From: DATFVA01 sp963800255
GTDB taxonomy: Bacteria > Bacteroidota > Ignavibacteria > Ignavibacteriales > Ignavibacteriaceae
DNA length: 64,000 nt
NCBI GenBank assembly: GCA_963800255.1
Contig: CAWDAK010000022.1
Span: 62,001-126,000, forward strand
Direction: 5' to 3'
Shown here: one piece after another, positions 56,072 through 64,000 of the stretch
How positions within the stretch are numbered: the stretch's first letter is position 1
Layout: every line of letters begins with the position of its first letter
Made by a program: the position numbers and the translations under genes
Notes under the pieces: model-generated
What the model was told of the DNA's origin: nothing
What the model saw: the letters and a program-made list of their open reading frames with translations, nothing else
The model's database searches: none

Positions 56072-56348
56072 CTCTGTAAGATTTAAAAAATCAGGCTATA
56101 ATGACGTGACCGGTATAAAAGAATGATTAACAGCACTTAAAAAAATTCATTCCCCCTGTCCGGTTTGTATAACTAATTTCATTAAACTATTTTATATTTA
56201 ATATCATGATTTGCAAACCGGTTTATAGCTTATATGTGATGAGATGTGAATCACAACTAATGATAAGATTTTACCGAAATTTTACATTTCATTTCTCTCT
56301 TTATATAACTAATTCATATACCTATTAAAATTCTACTCACCCATATCA

Positions 56349-57509
56349 ATGAATAAAATTGAACACTGTGAAGTCCTACTTACGAACGGCTGGGACAGAA
56401 TATCCTATAACATTCTGAGAAGCCTGGTTCATAAGGATATTAGTGTAGGTTTCGGGGTCGACAGAAATTCAGGAATAGGAAGATTTTCCAGGCTGGAGCA
56501 TTGTAACTTTGTACATCCCTCATACATCGATGAAGAAGAAAAGTTCATTGATTATATGGTTCAACTTACGGCCAAATGTGATATTTATATGCCTACTGGA
56601 GAAGAAATATTCTCAATAGCAAAAAACATTGACAGGTTCGACACTAAACGATTAAAGATACCGGTTTCATCTTATAAAACACTTATGAACCTGCACAGCA
56701 AAAAAGAATCACACTTACTGGCTAAATCATTAAACATACCCGTTCCTGAAACAATACTTCCCGCTAATGAGGATGACATTAGAAAATTTGCACTGCAGTT
56801 CGGAGCACCCGTCGTTATTAAAAAAATATTTTCATCCTCTTCTAAGGGAACAATGTATTTATCACGCGATGAATTAGGGAATCACCTTGGTGAATTTCTT
56901 TATAAGAATAATTTTCTATACGGGGAATTCATTCTTCAGCAGTATGTTAAAGGAGAAGGCTATGGAGTTTCTATGCTGATGAAGGAGGGTGAACTAAGAG
57001 CCAGGTTCACGCATAAAAGGCTTAGGGAATTGCAGTTGGGAGGAGGTCCCAGCACCATAAGGGTAAGTACCAAAAATGAATTACTCGAAACTTATGCTGA
57101 AAATCTTCTTCGGTCAGTCGGGTTTACAGGGGTTGCTATGATTGAGTTTAAATATGATGCGGGTACGGGTTCCGGCTATTTTCTGGAAGTAAATCCAAGG
57201 TTCTGGGGTTCACTGGGACTGGCAATAAATTCAGGAGTCGATTTTCCCTACCTGCTTTACAGAATGGCGAAAGGTGAAGACTTTACTCCGGTTCTTGATT
57301 ACAAAATGGATTTCAAATATAAATGGCTGTTAGGAGATAGTATAGCTCTCTTCAAACAGGTTATAACCACAGGTAATATATCATTATTTAAATCCTGTCT
57401 GGAAAAGGTTGACGGTTTTGATGATTATTACAAAGATGATGTAGTTCCCTTTCTTGTAAGCATCCCGCTTTATGTTAAAAGAAACCTGAGAAATTATATT
57501 GCCAGGTAA
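56349..57509 (+). CDS. ATP-grasp domain protein (carbamoyl-phosphate synthase-like)
   Basis: 386 aa. 'VLLTNGWDRISYNILRSL' begins a Rossmann-like pre-domain, 'APVVIKKIFSSSSKGTMYLS' holds the ATP lysines, 'FILQQYVKGEGYGVSMLM' the hinge acidic residues, and 'AMIEFKYD...FLEVNPRFWGSLGLA' the metal-binding Glu/Asn. Similar proteins occur in polysaccharide and secondary metabolite clusters. It overlaps a HAD phosphatase gene by 11 bp, and a glycosyltransferase is next, hinting at envelope glycan work. Substrate unknown. Confidence 0.82.
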   Translation: MNKIEHCEVLLTNGWDRISYNILRSLVHKDISVGFGVDRNSGIGRFSRLEHCNFVHPSYIDEEEKFIDYMVQLTAKCDIYMPTGEEIFSIAKNIDRFDTKRLKIPVSSYKTLMNLHSKKESHLLAKSLNIPVPETILPANEDDIRKFALQFGAPVVIKKIFSSSSKGTMYLSRDELGNHLGEFLYKNNFLYGEFILQQYVKGEGYGVSMLMKEGELRARFTHKRLRELQLGGGPSTIRVSTKNELLETYAENLLRSVGFTGVAMIEFKYDAGTGSGYFLEVNPRFWGSLGLAINSGVDFPYLLYRMAKGEDFTPVLDYKMDFKYKWLLGDSIALFKQVITTGNISLFKSCLEKVDGFDDYYKDDVVPFLVSIPLYVKRNLRNYIAR

Positions 57510-58198
57510 AGTTATTTTTTTTGATTTTGACAAAACCCTAACCTATGAAGATACGATTCTTTCAGCGGCCTTCTATTTTCTTAAATGGAGGAAGAGAAGA
57601 TTCCGCATTCCCTTTGCTGCTGCATCATTCATCTCTTTCAGATTAAAAATAATTTCAGAGCATAAGTTCAAAGAGAAACTCTGTAACTATATGGTAAATG
57701 GGCTCAAGGATGAGGAAGTTTATAAAATCTCATCAGGCTTTTTTGCTTTAAATTCATCCCGACAATTTTTTTAATCACGAATTAATAGAAATACTGAAAG
57801 ACCATAGCACACAGGGGGATAAAGTATATATAGTTTCTTCCAATTTCAGATTTCTGCTTGAACCTTTAAAAGGGATTATACCTATTGATGGAATGTATGC
57901 TACGGAAGCAGAAAGAAAAGAAAATGTATATACGGGAAAAATATCAGGTCAAATATGCACCGGCGAGAATAAGCTTAAGGATGTCACTCATTTAATGAGG
58001 GAAGAACAGAGCATATGTTACGGCGACAGCGAAGGCGACTATGCATTGATGAATGCCTGCAGTAATAGCTTCCTTGTTAAACATAAAAAGAAATCATTTA
58101 CGGAAAAGGTTATTTACTTATTACGGACAATTTCGGGAATACCCGTGAATGAATCGGAAAACTCAGTTAGAATAATACCATTTAAGAATGGAGATTAA
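57499..58198 (+). CDS. HAD-IB phosphatase (SerB-like), frameshifted
   Basis: The N-terminal 'VIFFDFDKTLTYEDTILSAA' has the nucleophile Asp pair of HAD motif I; the frame stops at 57772-57774, and the next frame continues with 'NHELIEILKDHS', 'VYIVSSNFRFLLEPL' (motif II Ser) and 'ICYGDSEGDYALM' (motif IV). Removing one C from the CCC at 57758-57760 gives 232 aa. HAD-IB enzymes dephosphorylate small molecules such as phosphoserine or glycan intermediates. It overlaps the ATP-grasp gene, so the two are coupled. The break is probably a sequence error. Confidence 0.8.
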
Positions 58199-59102
58199 TT
58201 TTTTCATAAGGTTTTTTCCCCTTCGATTTAAGTAGAACCTTCTGGTATACCGCAGCAGCTATCATCAGGAATGATTTGAAGAGCAGAGGGGATATGCTTT
58301 CGTAAGATTTATTCTTAATGGATTTTTTTATCCAGAATAATGCGGTACTGCCTATTATGAGATACCTTCCTGACTTCAACCCCTTGTAACTTTTAAACGA
58401 TCCCTTCTTTTCATGTTCTGCAAGGTAAAGAATACTTTTCAGAACCCTCTGGATATTTCTTACGCTATTAGTTGAGTGCACACGGTATCCAAAAAGTTCG
58501 GGAGTAAAGACAACTACAGAAGGAGAGTAGGCACCTATTTTCAGCAGGAAGGCAAAATCATCATGAAAATGCGTGACTCCCTTTTCATGCAGATCGAAGA
58601 AGCCACCGATCTCGTTAAAAATATCTTTCCGTACAACTATCATACTGCAGGAAGTAAAAGTGGCTCTGTCTTTCGAATAAAAGTCCCTGTATGAAGTAAA
58701 AGTTATTTCTTCAGGCTGTTTTTTATATTCACACTGAGCGGGAGGAGTAAAGAAAACCGGCTGTCCCATCAGGAAAGGAGGGGAATCATTCCTCATTATA
58801 ACCTGATTGTAAACCTTAAGCGTGTAAGGAAAGAAGAGGTCATCGTCATCCAGGAAGAGAAGATATTTACCTGAGGCATTCTGGGCTCCGAGATTTCTGG
58901 CTGTTGGTCCGCCTGAGTTCTTCTGGGTGAGAAGCTTAATTCTACTGCCGTAAGAACGCAGAACCTCAAGTGTATTGTCAGTAGATCCGTCATCTACAAC
59001 AATAAGTTCAAAATCTTTGAATTCCTGGTTAAGAACAGAATCTACTGATTCTTTTATAAGCCAGCCTCTGTTATATGTCGGTATTATTACTGAAAATTGC
59101 AA
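58182..59102 (-). CDS. Family 2 glycosyltransferase
   Basis: 306 aa. 'FSVIIPTYNRGWLIKESVDS' opens the GT-A fold, 'ELIVVDDGSTDNTLEVL' follows, and 'KYLLFLDDDDLFFPYTL' carries the metal-binding DxD. The C-terminal 100 residues are basic with one hydrophobic stretch, suggesting membrane association. It transfers a sugar to an envelope glycan or lipid carrier; acceptor unknown. Its 3' end overlaps the convergent HAD gene by 17 bp. Confidence 0.9.
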   Translation of the reverse strand: MQFSVIIPTYNRGWLIKESVDSVLNQEFKDFELIVVDDGSTDNTLEVLRSYGSRIKLLTQKNSGGPTARNLGAQNASGKYLLFLDDDDLFFPYTLKVYNQVIMRNDSPPFLMGQPVFFTPPAQCEYKKQPEEITFTSYRDFYSKDRATFTSCSMIVVRKDIFNEIGGFFDLHEKGVTHFHDDFAFLLKIGAYSPSVVVFTPELFGYRVHSTNSVRNIQRVLKSILYLAEHEKKGSFKSYKGLKSGRYLIIGSTALFWIKKSIKNKSYESISPLLFKSFLMIAAAVYQKVLLKSKGKKPYEKINLHS

Positions 59103-59116
59103 AATGAAATAAACTC

Positions 59117-59593
59117 TTATTTTACTTTTTCTTTAAATTTTGCTGCAACCACAGGAGGTACAAACTCACTTATGTCGCTATGCAGTGCGGCAAGATCACG
59201 TACAATAGATGAATTAAGGTAGGTATACTTTTCACCGGGCATAAGGAAAATAGTTGCGATGTCCTTTGCCAGTTTCCTGTTCATCAGGGCCATCTGGAAT
59301 TCATATTCAAAGTCGCTTACAGCGCGCAATCCCCTGATAATCCCTATCGCGCCAACCTGGTGGGCATGATCAACCACCAGTCCGTCGAACGAATCGACTA
59401 TTATATTATCGTATTCCTTTAAACTTTCTTTCAGCATAAACACCCTTTCATCGAGTGAGAATAGGGGGGTCTTGCCGGTATTAACAGCAACCGTAACCAC
59501 TACTGCATCGAATAGTTCTCTTGCTCTCTTAATTATATCAATATGCCCATAGGTAACAGGATCAAAGGTACCGGGATAGATTACTTTCTTCAT
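59117..59593 (-). CDS. coaD: Phosphopantetheine adenylyltransferase
   Basis: 158 aa. The nucleotidyl-transferase motif is 'YPGTFDPVTYGHIDII' (residues 5-20, His18 in TxGH), followed by 'IIRGLRAVSDFEYEFQMALM' and 'YLNSSIVRDLA'. It makes dephospho-CoA from 4'-phosphopantetheine and ATP, a late step of CoA synthesis. The GT2 gene lies 14 bp downstream on the same strand. Confidence 0.97.
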   Translation of the reverse strand: MKKVIYPGTFDPVTYGHIDIIKRARELFDAVVVTVAVNTGKTPLFSLDERVFMLKESLKEYDNIIVDSFDGLVVDHAHQVGAIGIIRGLRAVSDFEYEFQMALMNRKLAKDIATIFLMPGEKYTYLNSSIVRDLAALHSDISEFVPPVVAAKFKEKVK

Positions 59594-59735
59594 TAAGCTC
59601 CCTCAGAAGTAAACATTTGAAATTAGTAAGTGTAAAATATGGTTTTTTACAATTATTCGAAAAATATAATCTGTCTCTGACCTGAACCTGGAATTCGAGA
59701 TCACCTTATCAGGGCAACCTCTAATCCGCCAGCCT

Positions 59736-61232
59736 CTACCTGGCCGCAATACCTGTTGCATAACTGCCAATATCCATAACCTTTACAAGTTCATGGGTCT
59801 GTACGTCGTACACACACATAATAGAAGGCCGGTCTTTTCCGGGAATCTGAAAATACGGTTTGAAATCATTCTCATCATTAGAACAGCCGATGTAGAGATA
59901 CCTGCCGTCGGGAGTTAAGTCGGCGCCGTAAGCATGCTGAAACGCATCAACCTGATACTCCTGTATCGTCCAATCGCTGCCGGTTTTCGTAATTTCAGAA
60001 AGAAATGGTTCATGGTGCGAAACAGCATAATATTTACTTCCATCGGCTGAAACAACTCCCTGCATCGGATGATCAGGCACAGAGAATTCCTTCACTATCA
60101 TTTTTGTCTGCAGATCCACAATAACTATAGAACTGGACGTCCTGCAATTCACATATAAATATTTATCATCGGGCGAGATATACATATGCATCGGTTCATA
60201 ATATGGAGTGGGGAAAGTATGCTGGAGTACTATGTCTTCAACAAATTCGTCATTTTGGGCATCAACAATAGAAATCCTGTCCTTACTCATATTGGCAACA
60301 TAAAGAAACCTTCCATCGTGACTTAAAGCCAGGGCATGAGGAACACCTGTAACCGGAAGGTTTATCTCATTCTCAACCTGCATATTTGAAGTGTTAACTG
60401 AATAAATAATATTATAAATGGGAGCACTTGTCGAAGAACGTGAGACGAAAGCCTTGCTGCCATCGGCAGTAATCTGGATCATACCTGCTTTCTCAATCCC
60501 TTCAACCGTCCCCATAATTGTATTCGTTCCTGCATCCACCTTAATAAATTTCTGGCCCGCTACTTCTGTAAAATAATAATACCCGTTTGAAATCTGGACA
60601 TTATGCGGAGCATCGATGATGGTAGAATTAAAATCTGCGTCAAGGATTCCTGATACAAGTTTTGCATCTGTATCTATAATATAAACCTGGTCGCTTCCCT
60701 GGTTGCACGAATAAACTTTATTGCTGCTGCCGGAGAAAGGAACATTACCGTTAACATCCTTTGCCCCGTTCTGGATCCATTCTTTGATTGTCTGTATATC
60801 CTCCTGGCTCAACGGCGGTTTCTGATACGGCATCCTGAGAGATGAATCAACCACATTGCCGGTTATAAGGTTGTAGAGCAGACTCTGCTCAGGGTGATAT
60901 GGTATAACAGCCTCTCCACCGTAAACATTAACCTCTTCGGCAAATCCGGCTTTATGAGTGTGAGTATGTGTTGAGTCGTTAAAAGGTCTTCCGATAGAGC
61001 CCTTCATCATGTCCGAATAAGATTGAAGTGAAAGATTATGTTGAGCATTCACGGTTTTATGGCAGCCGTCCACTGCGCAGTTATCAGCAAAAATAGACGC
61101 AACCTTATAAGTTTCAAATCCGTTATTGTTTTCATCAACCGCCGGGGGCTGTTCTGTTACTTTATCTTTGCATCCTGCTGCGAATAAAAACACAATGAGC
61201 AGCCCGGAGAGAAGAGTATATAGATATCGCAT
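59736..61232 (-). CDS. Lipoprotein with cytochrome-c-like motif and YVTN beta-propeller
   Basis: 498 aa from ATG 61232, which has AGGAG upstream; a longer reading from 61322 would precede the signal peptide. The lipobox 'LFAAGC' gives Cys21. Residues about 45-165 form a c-type haem-like domain with the expanded motif 'CAVDGCH' (C-x4-C-H) and a possible axial Met in 'SLRMPYQKPPLSQEDIQTIKEW'-type sequence. The rest is a YVTN/NHL propeller with blades such as 'ALSHDGRFLYVANMSKDRI' and 'YISPDDKYLYVNC'. Such proteins are found at the cell surface of Bacteroidota with unknown roles; true haem attachment is not certain. Confidence 0.75.
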   Translation of the reverse strand: MRYLYTLLSGLLIVFLFAAGCKDKVTEQPPAVDENNNGFETYKVASIFADNCAVDGCHKTVNAQHNLSLQSYSDMMKGSIGRPFNDSTHTHTHKAGFAEEVNVYGGEAVIPYHPEQSLLYNLITGNVVDSSLRMPYQKPPLSQEDIQTIKEWIQNGAKDVNGNVPFSGSSNKVYSCNQGSDQVYIIDTDAKLVSGILDADFNSTIIDAPHNVQISNGYYYFTEVAGQKFIKVDAGTNTIMGTVEGIEKAGMIQITADGSKAFVSRSSTSAPIYNIIYSVNTSNMQVENEINLPVTGVPHALALSHDGRFLYVANMSKDRISIVDAQNDEFVEDIVLQHTFPTPYYEPMHMYISPDDKYLYVNCRTSSSIVIVDLQTKMIVKEFSVPDHPMQGVVSADGSKYYAVSHHEPFLSEITKTGSDWTIQEYQVDAFQHAYGADLTPDGRYLYIGCSNDENDFKPYFQIPGKDRPSIMCVYDVQTHELVKVMDIGSYATGIAAR

Positions 61233-61322
61233 AGTTCTCCTGTGAATCAGAATTATATATTTAATTAGTACTCGATTAGTATAAATTAAGTTAAGGATAT
61301 TCTTAATAAAAAAGGAAGTCAT

Positions 61323-61677
61323 TTTTCAAGAAAATTTCTCGCATACAAAAACACTTCTGTAAAACTTTCCGCTCCAGCAGATCTTTTACCGAATCAATGT
61401 ATACATTTTGAGAAAGGGGGACATTGAAAGGTATCATTACGAGACGAATTATTTTAGGTAATCGTTTTCATTTACCTGAATACTTGTTTTATGACTTATA
61501 AGGCCTGATATTTTTAGGGTAAAAAAAATTAACCTTATGGCACGGGTTTTTATAGAATTAATGAACAGAAATGATTATGTTCACATTCAATTACAGTGAG
61601 AGCTTTTTATTAAAACACTGGATAAGGGCATAGTGGGTATTCTAAAATTTCTAAAATATAGCTAAAGGGGTAACCTG
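61323..61677. other. Divergent intergenic region before the sensor kinase
   Basis: 355 bp shared by the upstream ends of the propeller lipoprotein and kinase genes. It holds an imperfect dyad TTAGGTAA / TTACCTGA (61454-61461 with 61472-61479), a possible regulator site. A TGGCAC at 61531-61536 has no matching -12 GC and is not called as a sigma-54 promoter. Confidence 0.4.
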
Positions 61678-63528
61678 ATGAACGGAAAAGTCAGCGGTAC
61701 AGGCAGCTCATTTGAGTACGTGAACACATACAAAGATAATCTCTACTCTATAAATACTTCATCTGCATTTCCTTTTGAATACGAAGAAAAATTTAAACTT
61801 GTTTTCGAACATGCTCCGTTAGGCATTGCTGTTATCGATCCCTTTTGGAAGATAATCGACGCAAATCAGAAACTGTGTGAAATTTTAGAATATTCAATTC
61901 TTGATATTACCGGGAAGGATATAAGGCAGATAACCTGCTCCAGGGACCTCGGCTCCACTTTTCAAATGATGAATAAGGTGCAGAACGGGGAAATGGATAC
62001 TTATGAGATTAAAAAAAGTTATATGAAATCCACCGGGGAACTCGTCCCTGTTCACATTCATTCTACGGCTGTTAGAAACGAGGAAGGCAAACTTATTTAC
62101 TCTATTCTGATGGTTCAGGATCTATCAGTTGAGGAAGAACAGAATGAAAGATTAAGACTGCTTGGACATTCGATTGACAGTATCTCTGAAATGGTCAGCA
62201 TTACAGATAAAGAAGACAGGTTTATCTTTGTGAACCAGGCTTTTCTTGATAAATACGGTTATACCGAAAGAGAGATCCTGGGAAAAACTCCCGCTGTTTT
62301 AAGCCCCACTCCGGATAATCCCTGTCCCTATATCAAGGGAGGTTCAAGGTGGAAAGGCCAACTGGTTAATGTCACAAAGGCAGGAGAAAAGCTTCATATT
62401 AAACTTGAGACCTCCGTTGTTAGAGACATCCGCGGAGAAGCTATAGGCAATATCGGAGTAGCGAGGGATATTACTGAAAAACTGAAGGCAGAAGAAAATC
62501 TAAGGAAGCTTTCTAAAGCTGTAGAACAAAACCCTGCCGCAATAATTATAACAGATAAACATGGATATACAGAATATGTAAATCCGAGGTTCATTGAAGT
62601 TACCGGATACACATCCGAAGAAATGATAGGCAATACTCCGGCTATACTTAAATCCGGCAGTAAATCTCCTGAGGAGTACGCTGAACTTTGGTCAACTATA
62701 TTAGCCGGTAATGAATGGAAAGGTGAATTTACAAATAAAAAGAAGGATGGTACATTTTTCCAGGAGTACGCTATTATTTCGCCGATCAAAAATTCAGAAG
62801 GGGAAATAACTCATTTCGTTGGTGTAAAAGAAGATATAACTGCCAAAAAAGAAGCCGAAGAAAAGTTAAGACGCTCTGAAACCCTCGCCTCACTAGGGAG
62901 AATGACGAGTTATTTATCTCATGAGATCAAATCTCCTCTGACCGCAATAAAACTGAATATTGAAGTCTTAATGGAGCGGATGAAAAGTGAACATGAAACC
63001 TCAAGGTCTTTCGAAATTATTAACAAGGAGATAAAGCGCCTTGAAAGTCTTCTAAAAGACGTTCTTCAGTTTTCTAAACAGCGTGAAACAATTTTTCAAA
63101 AAGTATCTCCTGATGAAATACTCAGGCAGGTAGTTTCTCTTCTTAATCCTGTTCTCGAATCAAAGAATATTAAAATTATCAACCAGTTAAGTCCGGATCC
63201 GGTTAAAGGAGATCCCGGAGAACTTAAAACGCTGTTTCATCAGCTAATTGAAAACAGTATTGATGCAATTGGTTCAGAAGGTGAAATTGAATTCCTTTCA
63301 GTACTTGATGTTAACCGAAAGATGCACAGGATATTTATGCGTGATACCGGCTGTGGTATAACTTCCTCAAAAAGAATATTCGAACCATTTTACACTTCAA
63401 AACAAACAGGTACCGGGTTGGGACTATCTATAGTGCAGCAGATAATTGAAAAGCATAATGGTACCATTTCGTTAATTTATTCCGAACCTGGGAATACTAT
63501 TTTTCAGGTTTCTATACCACTGGCCTGA
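61678..63528 (+). CDS. Soluble PAS-PAS-PAS sensor histidine kinase
   Basis: 616 aa without membrane segments. Three PAS domains occupy about 38-155, 160-275 and 282-400 ('APLGIAVIDPFWKIIDANQK', 'ITDKEDRFIFVNQAFLDKYG', 'IITDKHGYTEYVNPRFIEVT'), with PAC-type tails. The dimerisation/phosphoacceptor region is 'GRMTSYLSHEIKSPLTAIK' with His415, and the ATPase has the N box 'ENSIDAIG', 'DTGCGI' and 'GTGLGLSIVQQIIEKHNG'. It is NtrB-like and is followed by an NtrC-type regulator 3 bp downstream. The input signal is probably cytoplasmic. Confidence 0.94.
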   Translation: MNGKVSGTGSSFEYVNTYKDNLYSINTSSAFPFEYEEKFKLVFEHAPLGIAVIDPFWKIIDANQKLCEILEYSILDITGKDIRQITCSRDLGSTFQMMNKVQNGEMDTYEIKKSYMKSTGELVPVHIHSTAVRNEEGKLIYSILMVQDLSVEEEQNERLRLLGHSIDSISEMVSITDKEDRFIFVNQAFLDKYGYTEREILGKTPAVLSPTPDNPCPYIKGGSRWKGQLVNVTKAGEKLHIKLETSVVRDIRGEAIGNIGVARDITEKLKAEENLRKLSKAVEQNPAAIIITDKHGYTEYVNPRFIEVTGYTSEEMIGNTPAILKSGSKSPEEYAELWSTILAGNEWKGEFTNKKKDGTFFQEYAIISPIKNSEGEITHFVGVKEDITAKKEAEEKLRRSETLASLGRMTSYLSHEIKSPLTAIKLNIEVLMERMKSEHETSRSFEIINKEIKRLESLLKDVLQFSKQRETIFQKVSPDEILRQVVSLLNPVLESKNIKIINQLSPDPVKGDPGELKTLFHQLIENSIDAIGSEGEIEFLSVLDVNRKMHRIFMRDTGCGITSSKRIFEPFYTSKQTGTGLGLSIVQQIIEKHNGTISLIYSEPGNTIFQVSIPLA

Positions 63529-63531
63529 CTT

Positions 63532-64000
63532 ATGGAAAAAATACTCTTAATTGATGATGAATCATCTATCCTTGAGTCATTGAAGATTTTCTTATCGACA
63601 ATGAACTATAAAGTTGCCACAGCTTCAAACGGTATGGAAGGGCTTCAATACGTTCATAATGAGCATCCTGATCTTGTAATTACGGATCTGAAGATGCCTG
63701 AGCTGGACGGACTTGAAGTTCTTGAAAAAATTAAGGCGATAGATGAAAATATCCCCTGCATCATAATGACAGCCTATGAAGATATAGATTCAACCATTAA
63801 GGCTATGCAGCTTGGCGCCTATGATTATATTGAAAAACCCATAGATACCCCAAGATTTAAAGCGCTGATTAAGCGTTCACTTGAAAGTAAGAGTCTTAGC
63901 GAAAGACTCGCTGTAGCCATCGAAGAAGACTTTGAAAAATATGATATTAAAAATAAGTCCATCGGCAAATCACGCCAGATGAGGGAGATATTTAAGCTGG
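63532..64000 (+). CDS. NtrC-family sigma-54-dependent response regulator (partial)
   Basis: The first 156 codons are present; the gene runs off the window. The receiver domain has 'ILLIDDESSILESL' (acidic pair), phospho-acceptor Asp52 in 'VITDLKMPELDG', Thr80 in 'IIMTAYED' and Lys102 in 'YIEKPID'. Residues 143-156 ('IGKSRQMREIFKL') begin the AAA+ sigma-54 interaction domain. Together with the kinase it forms a two-component pair activating sigma-54 promoters; targets not in view. Confidence 0.92.
   Translation, partial: MEKILLIDDESSILESLKIFLSTMNYKVATASNGMEGLQYVHNEHPDLVITDLKMPELDGLEVLEKIKAIDENIPCIIMTAYEDIDSTIKAMQLGAYDYIEKPIDTPRFKALIKRSLESKSLSERLAVAIEEDFEKYDIKNKSIGKSRQMREIFKL

Noticed and set aside
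3140..57760. Programmed +1 frameshifting as a common explanation for the broken genes
   Set aside because: The seven sites share no slippery codon, stop context or stimulatory structure, and the gene functions are unrelated; insertion errors are simpler.
61531..61547. Sigma-54 promoter ahead of the sensor kinase
   Set aside because: TGGCAC is present but the -12 GC dinucleotide is missing (TTTTTA instead), and that pair is normally essential.

Overview
The window looks like chromosomal DNA of a member of the Ignavibacteria or a close relative in the Bacteroidota/Chlorobi lineage. The main reasons are a secreted Asp-box protein ending in a type IX secretion sorting domain with the 'YPNPFNPTT' signature, a DUF5103 type IX plug protein, an LptD-type outer-membrane protein, and overall core gene sequences of that flavour. 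This is inferred by eye; no search was run. No rRNA, tRNA, CRISPR array, prophage or intact insertion sequence was seen.

Layout. 1-3691 (minus): a partial GCS2/YbdK carboxylate-amine ligase, an ATP-grasp protein, an alpha/beta esterase and a TreT-type trehalose synthase; the first three may form an amide-bond metabolite cassette. 4073-8338 (minus): aroF, a DUF1684 lipoprotein and mutS. 8554-10029: two small SAM methyltransferases in a loosely packed stretch. 10203-12462: two overlapping paralogous YwqK/MORN-type repeat proteins. 12535-14511: aguB-aguA (agmatine to putrescine). 14652-17547: the three-gene proton-translocating transhydrogenase pntAA-pntAB-pntB, closed by a strong terminator. 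17664-21501: exported hypothetical proteins, the type IX plug protein, a Gfo/Idh oxidoreductase and a LEA14-like lipoprotein.

21822-28371 is the most unusual part: a GNAT-like protein, a free carrier protein, a stand-alone amino-acid-type adenylation enzyme, a PP-loop ATPase related to N-acetyl-sugar amidotransferases, an AsnB-type glutamine amidotransferase and an acyl-CoA-dehydrogenase-like flavoenzyme, tightly packed on one strand. It reads as a small thiotemplate pathway that activates an amino acid, tethers it to the carrier, oxidises and amidates it. It could feed a natural product or decorate a surface sugar.

28591-35057: ROK sugar kinase, LptD, a NYN/YacP-type nuclease and the type IX cargo. 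35065-35366 carries a compact array of palindromic repeats with an exact 100-bp period plus an inverted copy. 35380-44840 (minus) is a housekeeping block: DUF5683 protein, mtaB, rpsA, cmk, dnaX, msrC, lon. 45115-55016 mixes suhB, fadD, an SDR, a DUF488 protein, sucC (without sucD), a TPR protein, aroE and an aspartate aminotransferase. 55148-59593 holds a CDF transporter, an ATP-grasp/HAD/GT2 group and coaD. 59736-64000 has a haem-motif beta-propeller lipoprotein and a PAS histidine kinase followed by a truncated NtrC-type regulator.

Two features cut across the window. Six conserved genes (treT, Gfo/Idh, the acyl-CoA dehydrogenase twice, mtaB, aroE, HAD) are broken by seven frameshifts, and in each case removing exactly one base restores a full-length family member; this looks like insertion-type sequencing error rather than gene decay. 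Separately, dnaX keeps an open frame but carries a nine-A tract at the end of its AAA+/domain III region, where slippage in either direction gives an immediate stop, a likely source of a short gamma subunit.
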